Shown here piece by piece: positions 12,201 to 16,356 of a DNA stretch of 22,217 bases. Position 1 is the stretch's first letter. Every line of letters starts with the position of its first letter. The position numbers and the translations under genes are program-made. Source of the DNA: a virus; IMG/VR virus record IMGVR_UViG_3300006324_000015, positions 1-22,217 of that record. One strand, 5' to 3'. The notes below the pieces were generated by a model. The model did not search any database. It was not told where the DNA came from and saw only the letters and a list, made by a program, of their open reading frames with translations.

Positions 12201-12394
12201 GCGTGGCGACCAAAGTAACCGTTTAGCTTTTCAGCAACACCTGGTGCTATTAATTGATCTAGAGTTGCCCCTAAAAACTTTTTATTATGTCCGGTTCTAA
12301 AATATCTAGGAAGTAATTCAGCACTATGTCTTCGTGGTGGCTTCTTACTAGCACTTGGTAAAGGATATTCGCTTTGTTCATTCGAAAAAGGCAT
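179..12394 (-). CDS. Giant baseplate/tail structural protein (about 4,070 aa), C-terminus probably lost
   Basis: This one gene fills over half the window. Its ATG overlaps the stop of gp6 (TAATG), with GGGAG upstream, so it is probably coupled to gp6 translation. In T4 the gene after gp6 encodes wedge protein gp7. Residues about 1755-1850 hold a helical stretch (RDYLANIIQDDVSQYKFYQG) that resembles the C-terminal helical part of T4 gp7, which is weak support for a gp7-like role. Other visible parts are: a conserved-looking N-terminus with NFREYYWLPGGP; a tryptophan-rich region near 1130-1150 (RPHTHPWEILGYTIEPTWW); carbohydrate-binding-like modules near 1437, 1698, 2193 and 2815; FG-GAP-like blades near 2165-2190 and 2937-3095; and GSGY-type modules near 3505-3555 and 3872-3933. 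No signal peptide or membrane segment is evident. It probably forms the outer wedge and host-contact structures. The last 30 residues (codons 271-182) look foreign, so the natural end is probably missing. T4 gp7 is about 1,030 residues, so a fusion of several wedge or fibre proteins is possible. Confidence 0.85.
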   Translation of the reverse strand: MPFSNEQSEYPLPSASKKPPRRHSAELLPRYFRTGHNKKFLGATLDQLIAPGVAEKLNGYFGRHAAKSYQANDVYIKEHTTARESYQFEPGVVVKDTLDNVKFYKDYNDYINQIKAFGGNVDNHSKLNSTEYYAWNPHIDWDKFVNFREYYWLPGGPIGIGIAGNAKDVISTYKVTKKDNIDNNSYIFTPDGLTSNPTLKLFRGQTYIFEIDAVGMPLTFRTARSLDPSLLFTTGLDDSTQTVDVGTITWTIPDNAPDTLFYVNGNDINASGLIQIADAVDNTEIDVEAEILGKKTYTSTGGIAFSNGLKVYFQGTVTPTKYATGEWYIEGVGTEITLINEKDLEIPATYATDKPVLFDSVGFDRLPYSNANSFAGVKDYLVVNKASKSRNPWARYNRWFHREVIELSATLTGTPPELDQDYRAKRPIIEFSAGLKLHNFGTSAKADIDLLDTFTNDVFSNVEGAIGYNVDGVDIVDNMRVLFTADPDSRVSGKIFKVKFITHNLIRQISLIEETDTTPIENETVLVRNGDEYKGKMWYYNGTEWKAGQDKIDANQPPLFDLFDKSGYSLSDITYYPSSTFVGNKLFSYKVGAGEVKDPELGFSLSYRALENSGDILFDFNLLGGTYTYQQNNAEVKGNTDVTLLKEYSDISTFTYTSGWIKAIKNSRQHVVRQYVVSNQTNSFAVDVYDRSGDLNDLWLRVYVNNIRKFNITDFAINRINGVAYVTFIKELVKDDVVKILSNSATKKNENGYYEIPHNLERNPLNDNVLTFTLGEVNDHVHSLSEYNDEFLGSMPGMNNLRDIGNLAPYGRRFVQHSGQVDLALYHITDTNANIIKAIRYASNEYGKFRRVFLQKANTVGFTGETVPHFEKVMQAVVKDKTNNMPFFFSDMMGIGTYTKTSHTVKDKDTQFFALSSDFNLSALSDKAVYIYKNKVQLYHGIDYQFETDHPGFVTITATKVVDDIIEIYEYETTDGSYIPPTPTKLGLYPKYKPIKYIDNTYQVPTEVIQGHDGNIFVCFGDFRDDLLLELEQRIFNNIKSEYDSTILDIHEFIGGESRDTKFTKWARDKALITDFVAWLENVGNIDYTDHDFYVRSNSFTFNYSAMTAPSGKQLPGYWRGVYKEAFDTDRPHTHPWEILGYTIEPTWWKTVYGPAPYTRENKILWQDIEDGIVREPGKALKYLTAYARKDITKHIPVDGEGNLLSPLDSNFAKNYVLVLTNKEFVFGDEAPTETAWRRSSEYPFAFICSWILNQPTKIMGLGFDRSRIIRNPAKEIIYSETDKRLRLKDLIFPMVITDEDRVNTSGLVNYICDYINSESLGTYSDYTTALKSVKNQIGFKVAGFTHKDKFKLVLDSRSPFNEGNVFVPDENYKIFLNKSSVVDLVSYSGVMIEKRPAGFVIKGYDKTNPYFKYFAARELSDDPVVKIGGVTDPFLDWTENQVYVLGQTVQFNNDYYRVKEAHTSSTTFQQQFFARLIELPVTGGREAFFRRQFDLSPNIINSTKELAYGTLLTTVQEVVDFLLGYGKWLETQGFDFNFFNPEINVIENWELSAKEFLFWTTQNWREDSVISLSPAGNRLKFKRDYYVSDNIFDNFHDYTLLRADGRKLDSEFAKIYRSNDNEFQITTQNTADGIYAVKLPLIQKEHVCLIDNHTVFNDIIFDLEPGYRQERIKVLGYRTDDWKGSLNIPGFVYDNAIINEWKSYQDYVLGDTVKYKEFYYISITKSPGTENFDSSKWERLTAKPEAKLIPNLDYKAKQFKDFYDLDTDNFDTEQQRIAQHLIGYQKRDYLANIIQDDVSQYKFYQGYIQDKGTQNSLTKLFDALSSADKDSIDFYEEWAVKLGQYGSSDGFDEVEFKLDEAKFKLSPQPVELVDTVSGLETDLIYRLRPFEVYLKPNNYNHKPFPNRSTFLEYIQTAGFVNEDDVKLTVAKFDDILDATISDLNVGDYVWVGLRGTTWDVVKYVRTTDNVIAVSSDTTAGTTTLQLKTQARYEANDIIGILDVGQDEAEPIEKFFKVKSVSLDTIICYANGETPDVELSENFDTTKQGFITKFVSARVASMADANTRIINSELQVGELIWVDDDDTGKWIVLQNKPTYSSHQLISNLAPGEDHLFGKVIASDERNTILIASASEQEKVYVFNRVADNVDYYHRQTISAPNGLYTGPGKFGSSIALTDNGDHLVIGAPNASYVKTKFKGDFDGGLPYVAGDIVKYSETTWEAQFPISAATGALTFPSFWSTSFIEEANYDIGNNSYPTIVYAIRGDYGIDVSTDHVLIRAPLAQYEGSTDGDKVVLNWNEFSQNYPNGVLPWGNTGPGVAALEGQKVIANKIDAVLYIDNLIRIPTVGDSLSSDTAVGEIAYIRIENVSQSIIYMTDVSGAFDPTGELFYNAVSCGDFELIRPASAADTFGGWWKIDGIPAFTTTVTSAQQISIPNLIGQDFITQAESRSPVVFGNTMDDVRALSLVLDPTRGGRLGHLSYYDKQGLPNLSELWFIRGAKVFTDTLNVTDNFTMWLNTIRGGVAPISVFDPASLGLTFSYVNSAHAVYDLWSGFIDVTFTNFDNLGNPYIPQVGEIIIDDTTGATAEVTYLQEQLLTCRLYVKDRVGTFSFGFNNSASSTLSIKDAISSGVNRLSGRLDHADMDSSIAGKMVVIKNTDSSQLPVTSPAFQNELEVHFYSSSTVSGISRIPNYPTPLNKDWVQTFNIQAHTEGVASAYVNQGIILTYDKTANGEYSLNHGYVSEYAAEEDSNTFGFKYFGKQLEFATNSKLHYLHVSSGVEYDGSTVGTAGRVYFYNHGTDADGISYDYAVGKDKNYKGVFSDTVAYFENDIVLHQQYFYQSKTNLPAGAFDSSLWTQLSSHIDYVGYVPNDLGLTVDDETIVDHTTLTGFATPFTINKDGNILVVVAEFTDSDPKVLIYRINNGHYEFSQVIVTPKAGIGFGNAIAVSDDGTIVAVGAPLQDEIDTNNGAVYVYRQVAGSFIWSQTLYSPENDVAERFGATLDFDKDNLAVSSRGGDLISTTTFDANTTVLPTSFDNNLTQYKTSNEDSGQVLIFQRFNDTLLYSEKFVYNNPVTRRFGDYLLFTDNHVYVSMPELTTTPGDNYQGTIIDFRRNRDVLSWQTLRYPLDQVDVSKFKGVFVYNTSKNVLTSQIDYIDPVQGKIAGSAEEEIAFKTLYDPATYTIGGTISVVDESAAWGKNYVGKIWWDLSTAKYHNPYQGSIIYQTATWGKLFKGASIDIYEWVETTLKPSEWSELADTEEGLAQGISGQPKFADDSTLSTRQIYNKQAQSFSTQYYYWVKNKKHIPSMDWRKTSAYDVAQLIEDPKAQGYKYAALYSDSRFALYNCDALFTANDSAVNFRYWTIPVYTNIHNEYQLISEGLKTSKPKADVERKWFDSLIGWDTNYRAVPNPELSVKEKYGILNRPRQSWFVNRLEAVKQLIERVNRVLIQHIIVDEYDLNKLGTIDPMPTINSGKFDQAVDIYAEIVFVGTANVKQAVLTPIWENGRLARVDIADPGRGYKVAPTYQFSKVGNGQGAELIITIDTLGKISTVTVKHSGREYSLNTELTVRKYSTLIKADESIGDKWSIHAYNSVSELWERTDSQAFNVPAYWHYANWYATGYNKFTQVDYLIDESYQLTALDDTLGDVVKIKTVGSGGWLLLKKINDVPDVDYTTNYETIGRENGTIQFSSSLYNYQGWYIGYDSLSYDTSNYDNQPVHEFRLILEALRDDIFINDLAVEYNKLFLSSLRYVLSEQKFVDWAFKTSFLKAKHNIGDLAEKITFQNDNLPSYEKFIEETKPYKTKIREYLTSYTKLDNTQSVTTDFDLPPAYDIQAGRIIPASLKVKDDALYGVDPGLINYPNKHWKDNLGYEVEEIQIKNGGTKYLEIPVITLSGGGGTGAKAQAYIGTGGKITHIKITNVGSGYLSAPTVAVNGTQSDGGVPAVVSAKLGNGKVRNAHIISRFDRVTGTFLITTLEETESFTGNASKQKISLKWPMDLRPSQIYITISDVEALTSEYTFKNVADTTKGYTRYTGEIFFTELLAHCSPCSRSYSFFFTSSSSGSCHALGKK
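262..292. other. Probable chimeric junction between baseplate gene and terminase gene
   Basis: Sequence character changes abruptly here. To the right lies AT-rich baseplate coding sequence, to the left terminase coding sequence of near 46% GC in another frame. The giant protein reads sensibly up to about YTGEIFFTE (codons down to about 272). Its last 30 residues are then the out-of-frame reading of terminase DNA, with three cysteines and a serine run. The terminase reads sensibly from about NYWHIAHP onward. No repeat, integrase or attachment-like sequence is visible. Whether this is an assembly error or a real recombination cannot be decided from the sequence alone. Confidence 0.7.
595..780 (-). 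repeat. GSGY-type repeat module near the end of the giant protein
   Basis: Giant protein residues about 3872-3933 contain two half-repeats. The first is EEIQIKNGGTKYLEIPVITL, then a glycine run and GAKAQAYIG. The second is ITHIKITNVGSGYLSAPTVA. The pattern I.I.(N/V)GG..Y...P.(I/V)....GGG.GA is common in phage tail and neck structural proteins and suggests repeated beta hairpins. A related copy lies at about 1720-1890 (VDIADPGRGYKVAPTY, then TVTVKHSGREY). Confidence 0.55.
1720..1890 (-). repeat. GSGY-type repeat module, upstream copy
   Basis: Residues about 3502-3558 read VDIADPGRGYKVAPTYQFSK, then NGQGAELIITID, then ISTVTVKHSGREY. This is the same plan as the module at 595-780, with a G.GY...P half, an NGQGA turn and a second half ending G..Y. 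The two copies lie about 320 residues apart. The helical and aromatic stretch between them is not a repeat. Confidence 0.5.
3110..3600 (-). repeat. FG-GAP-like beta-propeller blades in the giant protein (C-terminal cluster)
   Basis: Within residues about 2937-3095 of the giant protein, three segments repeat the pattern [R/G]FG....(8-10)..G....V..P. They are GFGNAIAVSDDGTIVAVGAP, RFGATLDFDKDNLAVSS and RRFGDYLLFTDNHVYVSMPE. This matches the FG-GAP or integrin-alpha propeller blade, in which a phenylalanine-glycine pair starts a strand and a glycine-alanine-proline ends the next. A blade of the same kind lies upstream at about 5830-5905. Such propellers commonly mediate binding to proteins or glycans. 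The assignment comes from reading the motif by eye. Confidence 0.6.
3820..3950 (-). repeat. Carbohydrate-binding-like module (YxxGDxVxYxxxYY...FxxxxWxxL type)
   Basis: The segment YKGVFSDTVAYFENDIVLHQ, followed by QYFYQSKTNLPAGAFDSSLW, fits a short aromatic module. It begins with W or F and a few residues, then Y..(G/N)D.V.(Y/H)....Y, and ends F....W..L. This resembles CBM5/12 (chitin-binding-like) modules found in phage tail proteins and glycosidases. Similar segments occur in the giant protein at about 5672-5815, 7165-7300 and 7955-8085. The similarity is by eye and short. Sugar binding is inference. Confidence 0.5.
5672..5815 (-). repeat. Carbohydrate-binding-like module, third copy
   Basis: The segment DFDGGLPYVAGDIVKYSETT and the following FPSFWSTSF share the PYV.GD.VKY....W...F..FW pattern of the other modules. 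It directly follows an FG-GAP-like blade, so adhesion-type modules alternate in this part of the protein. Confidence 0.45.
5830..5905 (-). repeat. FG-GAP-like blade, isolated copy
   Basis: KFGSSIALTDNGDHLVIGAP (giant protein residues about 2165-2190) is the best match to the FG-GAP blade in this window. It sits about 750 residues before the three-blade cluster. The intervening sequence may be an insertion into one propeller, or may hold blades too diverged to see. A carbohydrate-binding-like module follows directly. Confidence 0.55.
7165..7300 (-). repeat. Carbohydrate-binding-like module, second type example
   Basis: This copy reads EWKSYQDYVLGDTVKYKEFY, followed by a stretch ending FDSSKWERLT, and is the clearest of the four. 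The shared frame with the other copies is W....(D/Q).YV.GD.V.Y....Y and a closing F....W..L. It lies just before the gp7-like helical part of the giant protein. Confidence 0.5.
7955..8085 (-). repeat. Carbohydrate-binding-like module, fourth copy
   Basis: The segment WTENQVYVLGQTVQFNNDYY, followed by FQQQFFARLIEL, keeps the W....VYVLG..V.....YY core. The closing aromatic is F rather than W, so this copy is more diverged. Confidence 0.4.
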
Positions 12395-15300
12395 TAGATT
12401 AAATTACTCCCAGAGCTTGTAATAGTACCTGATGTATATGTACCAGCACTTTGTATACCTGAATTAGTTGACGTTGCAACAGTTAAAACTCTACCTGAAG
12501 CTTTTAATCTACTTGCTGTAACGGCATCTATTACCTCAACATTATCAACAATTGCTCCACTAATAAAAATTTCATCTGATTCAGATTTAATCTCATATAA
12601 ACTACCAAATCCTTGCAATTCTTGATTAGGAACAATTACAATTGTAACTAAATCAGGAGCAACAGTAGCCATAATAAAAGTACTCAACTCTGAGAAGTAA
12701 AATGTATCTCCAAAATCCCAATTATCTAAAGCAAAAAATTGATTAATTGCTGAAATAACTTTCGCCTTAATTGCATTAGTATTAACAACTTGATCTGGAT
12801 TTTTAACTATTTTAAAGGTTGCTTGTAAATCTAAATCTGCAGAAGCTCCAAATAAAACTTTATATTTTACAGGATGATAAATGACTTCGTCACTAATAGA
12901 TTTAATTTTATTAATTTCTGATCCATAATTATTAAACAAATTATCACTACTTGGGGGTAATGGTTTTATTGTTGTTGTACCATCTAGGAATTCTCTAAAC
13001 GACCCATCATATTCTTTTGTTAAAAGATATGTATCGATAATATTACTACCACTAGGATCAATTCTATTATCATCATCTGCCGCATGAATATATTGGAATT
13101 TAAGTTTATCTCGTCCGACAAAGGCCCTGTAATCTGTTATTAAATCTACTGACGTAGTCGCATATACATATTTTTTAAATACATTCTCTGTGACTAGATA
13201 AAAAACTTGTCCATCAGTATATTGACTCAATGCACCTATATAACTTTCTGCTTGAACTATCGTAATACTTGCACTATCCATATAACTATAATCTTCAATT
13301 CCATCAGTAGTAAGGTATTTTTTTTGGAAGATAAATTTTGTTAAAGGATTTACTAATTCACTAACAATTTCAAGAAATGTTTCTGGATCATCTACAACGC
13401 CATCTTCATCAAAGTCATAAAAACTTACTTCAACTTTTTTACTATCAACATATCCATCAGCATCACGATATGCATCAGAAATTTCCCAATCATGCTGTAC
13501 TGTAAATGGTATAAGTGCATCTGGTTTTAAGTTAATAGACAGGACTGCAATTTTATCTTTAATAATTTGTCCTGTCTTATTATCAAAAACTTTATCACTA
13601 CTATCATAATAAAATCTAATTTCTTCTGCACTTTCAAAAATATACCGTAAACTACGATATGTAATTGTATATTTTTCACCATCAGTTTCAAATAATAAAA
13701 TCCAACTTGCATCTAATTGTTGATTAGTAATATCTCCAGTTTTACCTAAACTAAAATCTCCAAGAATACTTAAATTATTTTCTATAATAATTCGCCATTG
13801 TCTTAAATTAATATCATATCTTAAACCAAATGTTTTTTGTGCAAATACATGATCAACTATTTGTGTTTGCACATCAGCTTCTAATGTTTTAGAAAACTTA
13901 GGTACTATTTGATTTAAAATAGCAGTTGATGGAATAGTATCATTGAGTATAATTGGACCTGATCCATCAGTATTATCAATAGCGCCATCACCTGCAACAC
14001 TAATAACCTTAACCCACTTATAATCAATTGAGCCTGGGTGGTTGGCCGCACCAAGCATTAATGTACCATCTTTCATAAAATGGTATCCTGTAGGTGGAAG
14101 AAATTTTATTAATGTTCCTGCTTCAAGAAATCTTAATGCACTACCTGTAAAACTTCCAACTTGAAATCTTGTACCATCATCATCTTCAAGATGACCAGTT
14201 GTTAAGTTTGTTCCAGTTGTAGTTTGTACCCAATTAGCTCCTAAATCTGCTACAATTGTTTTAGGAAAATTTGTTAGATAATAATTTAATAATTGTTTTT
14301 CAGCTAATACTGGTGTAATAGTGTTTACAATAATACCTTCAATATCTGTTTTTGTTGTAAATGTAAAATGTTTATATTTTGTTAAAGTTTCTTTATATAC
14401 AACACCATCATTACCAAATAAAGTTGTACTAGAATATTTGCCAGTACTATCTAATAAATCAAAGTATCGTGAAATACCACTTGCTGTTCTATTAACACTT
14501 TTAACTTTAACAATTTCTTGACTAATACCTAGTGGAGCAACTTGATAGTCTTCACTGGTAACCATACGATTCTGAGTATAATAAGTAGCTGGTGCATTCT
14601 CACGAATACTTAAATTACTTTCTGAAGTACTACTATTATCTACAGTATACTTTAATGATAATGTTATATTAATTGTTTCAGCATTTCCTACAGCAGAAGA
14701 ATAAGGAATTGCTACACTAATTGATGTTAAATCATCAGGAACAATACTATATGATTGATTAAGACTAGCTCTATAATAAACTCTAAAATCACCTTGAGGT
14801 AAATTACCAAAAACTCCATCAGAAAAAATTATGTTAATTTTATCTTGTGTTTTAGTAAGTACTCCATAGATGTTTCTAATCTTTTTTCGTAAACTATTAT
14901 AAACAATATTATTACCTTCTAATGCATCAACTTTAGTCCATAACTGGGATTCACTACCCAATGAATTTAATTGATACACCCAAACATCTGTATTATTGAC
15001 ATTTACTGCATCAATGGCAATAGTTTGATTGGTACTTGGGGCGTCAACTGTAAATTGTCCTTGGTCTAAAACGCCTTGTCTAAAATGACTAAAATATCCA
15101 GTATTTTCACTACCTGGTCCTCGTCCATCATCTCTAAACAAAAATGCGAAACTATTACCTGGCAAAGGTGGTTCTTCGTATATAACACCATCAACAACAT
15201 CTGTTGAAACTACTTGAAACTGAATGTTTCGTCCGTCAATATTTTTACTAAAAGTAAAAATTGGTACATCAACATTAGTTGCTCTATATCTATATTGATG

Positions 15301-15852
15301 TGTTAATATACCTTCTACTGTATCTTTTTTAATAGGTCGACCAATTGTAGAATTTACTGGCAATGACGCATTAAGAATCTTTTCAAATTGTTCTTTCCAA
15401 TCAGGATTAGTTGGGTCATTCCATACAATTGTTTGATTGGCTAAATTTGTACCATTTGAATCTACAACTTCTTCAGTAGTTGTAATAGCTTCAAACTTTA
15501 GTAACCCATTAGCACACTGATTACGTTTTGGATTATATGATAATAGTCGTGCTAAACGTAATACTGAATCTCTACGCTCAGCTAATTCAAGAAAATTTTC
15601 TCGAGAATTTAAATCAATACGATAAGCAATATTTTGTCCTAGAAATGCAATAAGATCAATTAAAGCTAGATACTCACTAGAGTCGATGTAATCATTAAAA
15701 TCTTCAGGATAGTTATCTCGTATGTACGCAATCATCGTACGACGTAAACTATCAAAGTCATACGACCTAAACTCCGCATTACGAAAAGTTTGATATAAGC
15801 GTTTCCAGTCTTCTGCTAAAAGTAACCTATTTTGTCTATTTGTTGATGACAT
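12394..15852 (-). CDS. gp6: Baseplate wedge protein gp6 (baseplate J family), enlarged
   Basis: This is a wedge subunit; in T4, gp6 dimers form the continuous inner ring of the baseplate around the hub. The N-terminal 110 residues (FRSYDFDSLRRTMIAYIRDN, then YIDSSEYLALIDLIAFLGQN) are typical of gp6. Residues about 414-434 (IRENAPATYYTQNRMVTSED) are the baseplate-J signature. Residues about 990-1070 hold the C-terminal pattern with INQFFALDNWDFGDTFYFSE that gp6 proteins use in ring formation. Its length of 1,152 aa compares with 660 in T4, the extra lying mainly between about 470 and 980. The start ATG at 15852 has AGGG ten bases upstream. A late promoter precedes it, and the gene ends in a TAATG overlap with the giant gene. 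The family call is firm; the role of the insertion is unknown. Confidence 0.88.
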   Translation of the reverse strand: MSSTNRQNRLLLAEDWKRLYQTFRNAEFRSYDFDSLRRTMIAYIRDNYPEDFNDYIDSSEYLALIDLIAFLGQNIAYRIDLNSRENFLELAERRDSVLRLARLLSYNPKRNQCANGLLKFEAITTTEEVVDSNGTNLANQTIVWNDPTNPDWKEQFEKILNASLPVNSTIGRPIKKDTVEGILTHQYRYRATNVDVPIFTFSKNIDGRNIQFQVVSTDVVDGVIYEEPPLPGNSFAFLFRDDGRGPGSENTGYFSHFRQGVLDQGQFTVDAPSTNQTIAIDAVNVNNTDVWVYQLNSLGSESQLWTKVDALEGNNIVYNSLRKKIRNIYGVLTKTQDKINIIFSDGVFGNLPQGDFRVYYRASLNQSYSIVPDDLTSISVAIPYSSAVGNAETINITLSLKYTVDNSSTSESNLSIRENAPATYYTQNRMVTSEDYQVAPLGISQEIVKVKSVNRTASGISRYFDLLDSTGKYSSTTLFGNDGVVYKETLTKYKHFTFTTKTDIEGIIVNTITPVLAEKQLLNYYLTNFPKTIVADLGANWVQTTTGTNLTTGHLEDDDGTRFQVGSFTGSALRFLEAGTLIKFLPPTGYHFMKDGTLMLGAANHPGSIDYKWVKVISVAGDGAIDNTDGSGPIILNDTIPSTAILNQIVPKFSKTLEADVQTQIVDHVFAQKTFGLRYDINLRQWRIIIENNLSILGDFSLGKTGDITNQQLDASWILLFETDGEKYTITYRSLRYIFESAEEIRFYYDSSDKVFDNKTGQIIKDKIAVLSINLKPDALIPFTVQHDWEISDAYRDADGYVDSKKVEVSFYDFDEDGVVDDPETFLEIVSELVNPLTKFIFQKKYLTTDGIEDYSYMDSASITIVQAESYIGALSQYTDGQVFYLVTENVFKKYVYATTSVDLITDYRAFVGRDKLKFQYIHAADDDNRIDPSGSNIIDTYLLTKEYDGSFREFLDGTTTIKPLPPSSDNLFNNYGSEINKIKSISDEVIYHPVKYKVLFGASADLDLQATFKIVKNPDQVVNTNAIKAKVISAINQFFALDNWDFGDTFYFSELSTFIMATVAPDLVTIVIVPNQELQGFGSLYEIKSESDEIFISGAIVDNVEVIDAVTASRLKASGRVLTVATSTNSGIQSAGTYTSGTITSSGSNLI

Positions 15853-15874
15853 ATTGTTTTTTCCCTATTAATAC

Positions 15875-15882
15875 TATTTATT
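15875..15882 (-). promoter_or_regulatory. T4-type late promoter octamer before gp6
   Basis: On the minus strand the 50-base gap between gp25 and gp6 reads AATAAATAGTATTAATAGGG. The T4 late promoter is TATAAATA, often followed by CTATT; here 11 of 13 positions agree. It would start RNA about six bases downstream, giving a leader of about 17 bases that includes the AGGG ribosome site of gp6. T4 late promoters are read by host polymerase carrying the gp55 sigma and gp33/gp45. Those genes are not in the window. Confidence 0.6.
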
Positions 15883-15902
15883 TAAACCCATTAACTACTT
15901 AC

Positions 15903-16355
15903 TTAATTTCCAGCAAACGATGATGCATCTTCATCAAATGTTAGCCGCATTTGTTCAGAAATATTATAAGGTAGATACGTTAATGTACAATCAATTATAA
16001 TTCCTGACTCATACTGCTCAATAAGAATACTATCTACATTAACTCTAGGATCTGAGTTAACAATCTCTGTAACATTTTCAGCTATTAACCTTTTTAATCC
16101 TTCTGTTAATGGTTCATAAATTGCTTCCCAGATAATAGTTCCAAATTCTGGATTTTCTAATTTTTCACCTTGGCGTATATGAAAATGATTTATAATATCT
16201 TGTTTAATTAATTCAATATCATAAAGCACTCTACTTGAATTAGCTGGATTAACTGAACTTAGACCACGATACGCTCTACTTTTAACTGCTGACGGCTCTT
16301 TAGCGGCTGTAGTTACTCTTATTTGTTTGTATAATTCTCTATCTGATTTACTCAT
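15903..16355 (-). CDS. gp25: Baseplate wedge protein gp25 (GPW/gp25 family)
   Basis: A small wedge subunit of about 150 aa (T4 gp25 is 132). It belongs to the family shared by phage baseplates and the type VI secretion sheath base (TssE), where it helps trigger sheath assembly. Residues 63-73 (GEKLENPEFGT) match the conserved G.R..(D/N)PEFG turn, and DPRV at 102-105 sits where the family has its EPR motif. I chose the ATG at 16355, not an upstream one at 16406. It lies one base after the gp5 stop and has AAAGG upstream at 16365-16369, whereas the longer version would add 17 glutamine-rich residues from inside gp5. It is followed by the 50-base gap with the late promoter. Confidence 0.9.
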   Translation of the reverse strand: MSKSDRELYKQIRVTTAAKEPSAVKSRAYRGLSSVNPANSSRVLYDIELIKQDIINHFHIRQGEKLENPEFGTIIWEAIYEPLTEGLKRLIAENVTEIVNSDPRVNVDSILIEQYESGIIIDCTLTYLPYNISEQMRLTFDEDASSFAGN

Positions 16356-16356
16356 A

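Noticed and set aside
13527-13712. Small leftward frame inside gp6
   Set aside because: Out-of-frame shadow of gp6 with low-complexity composition and no ribosome site.
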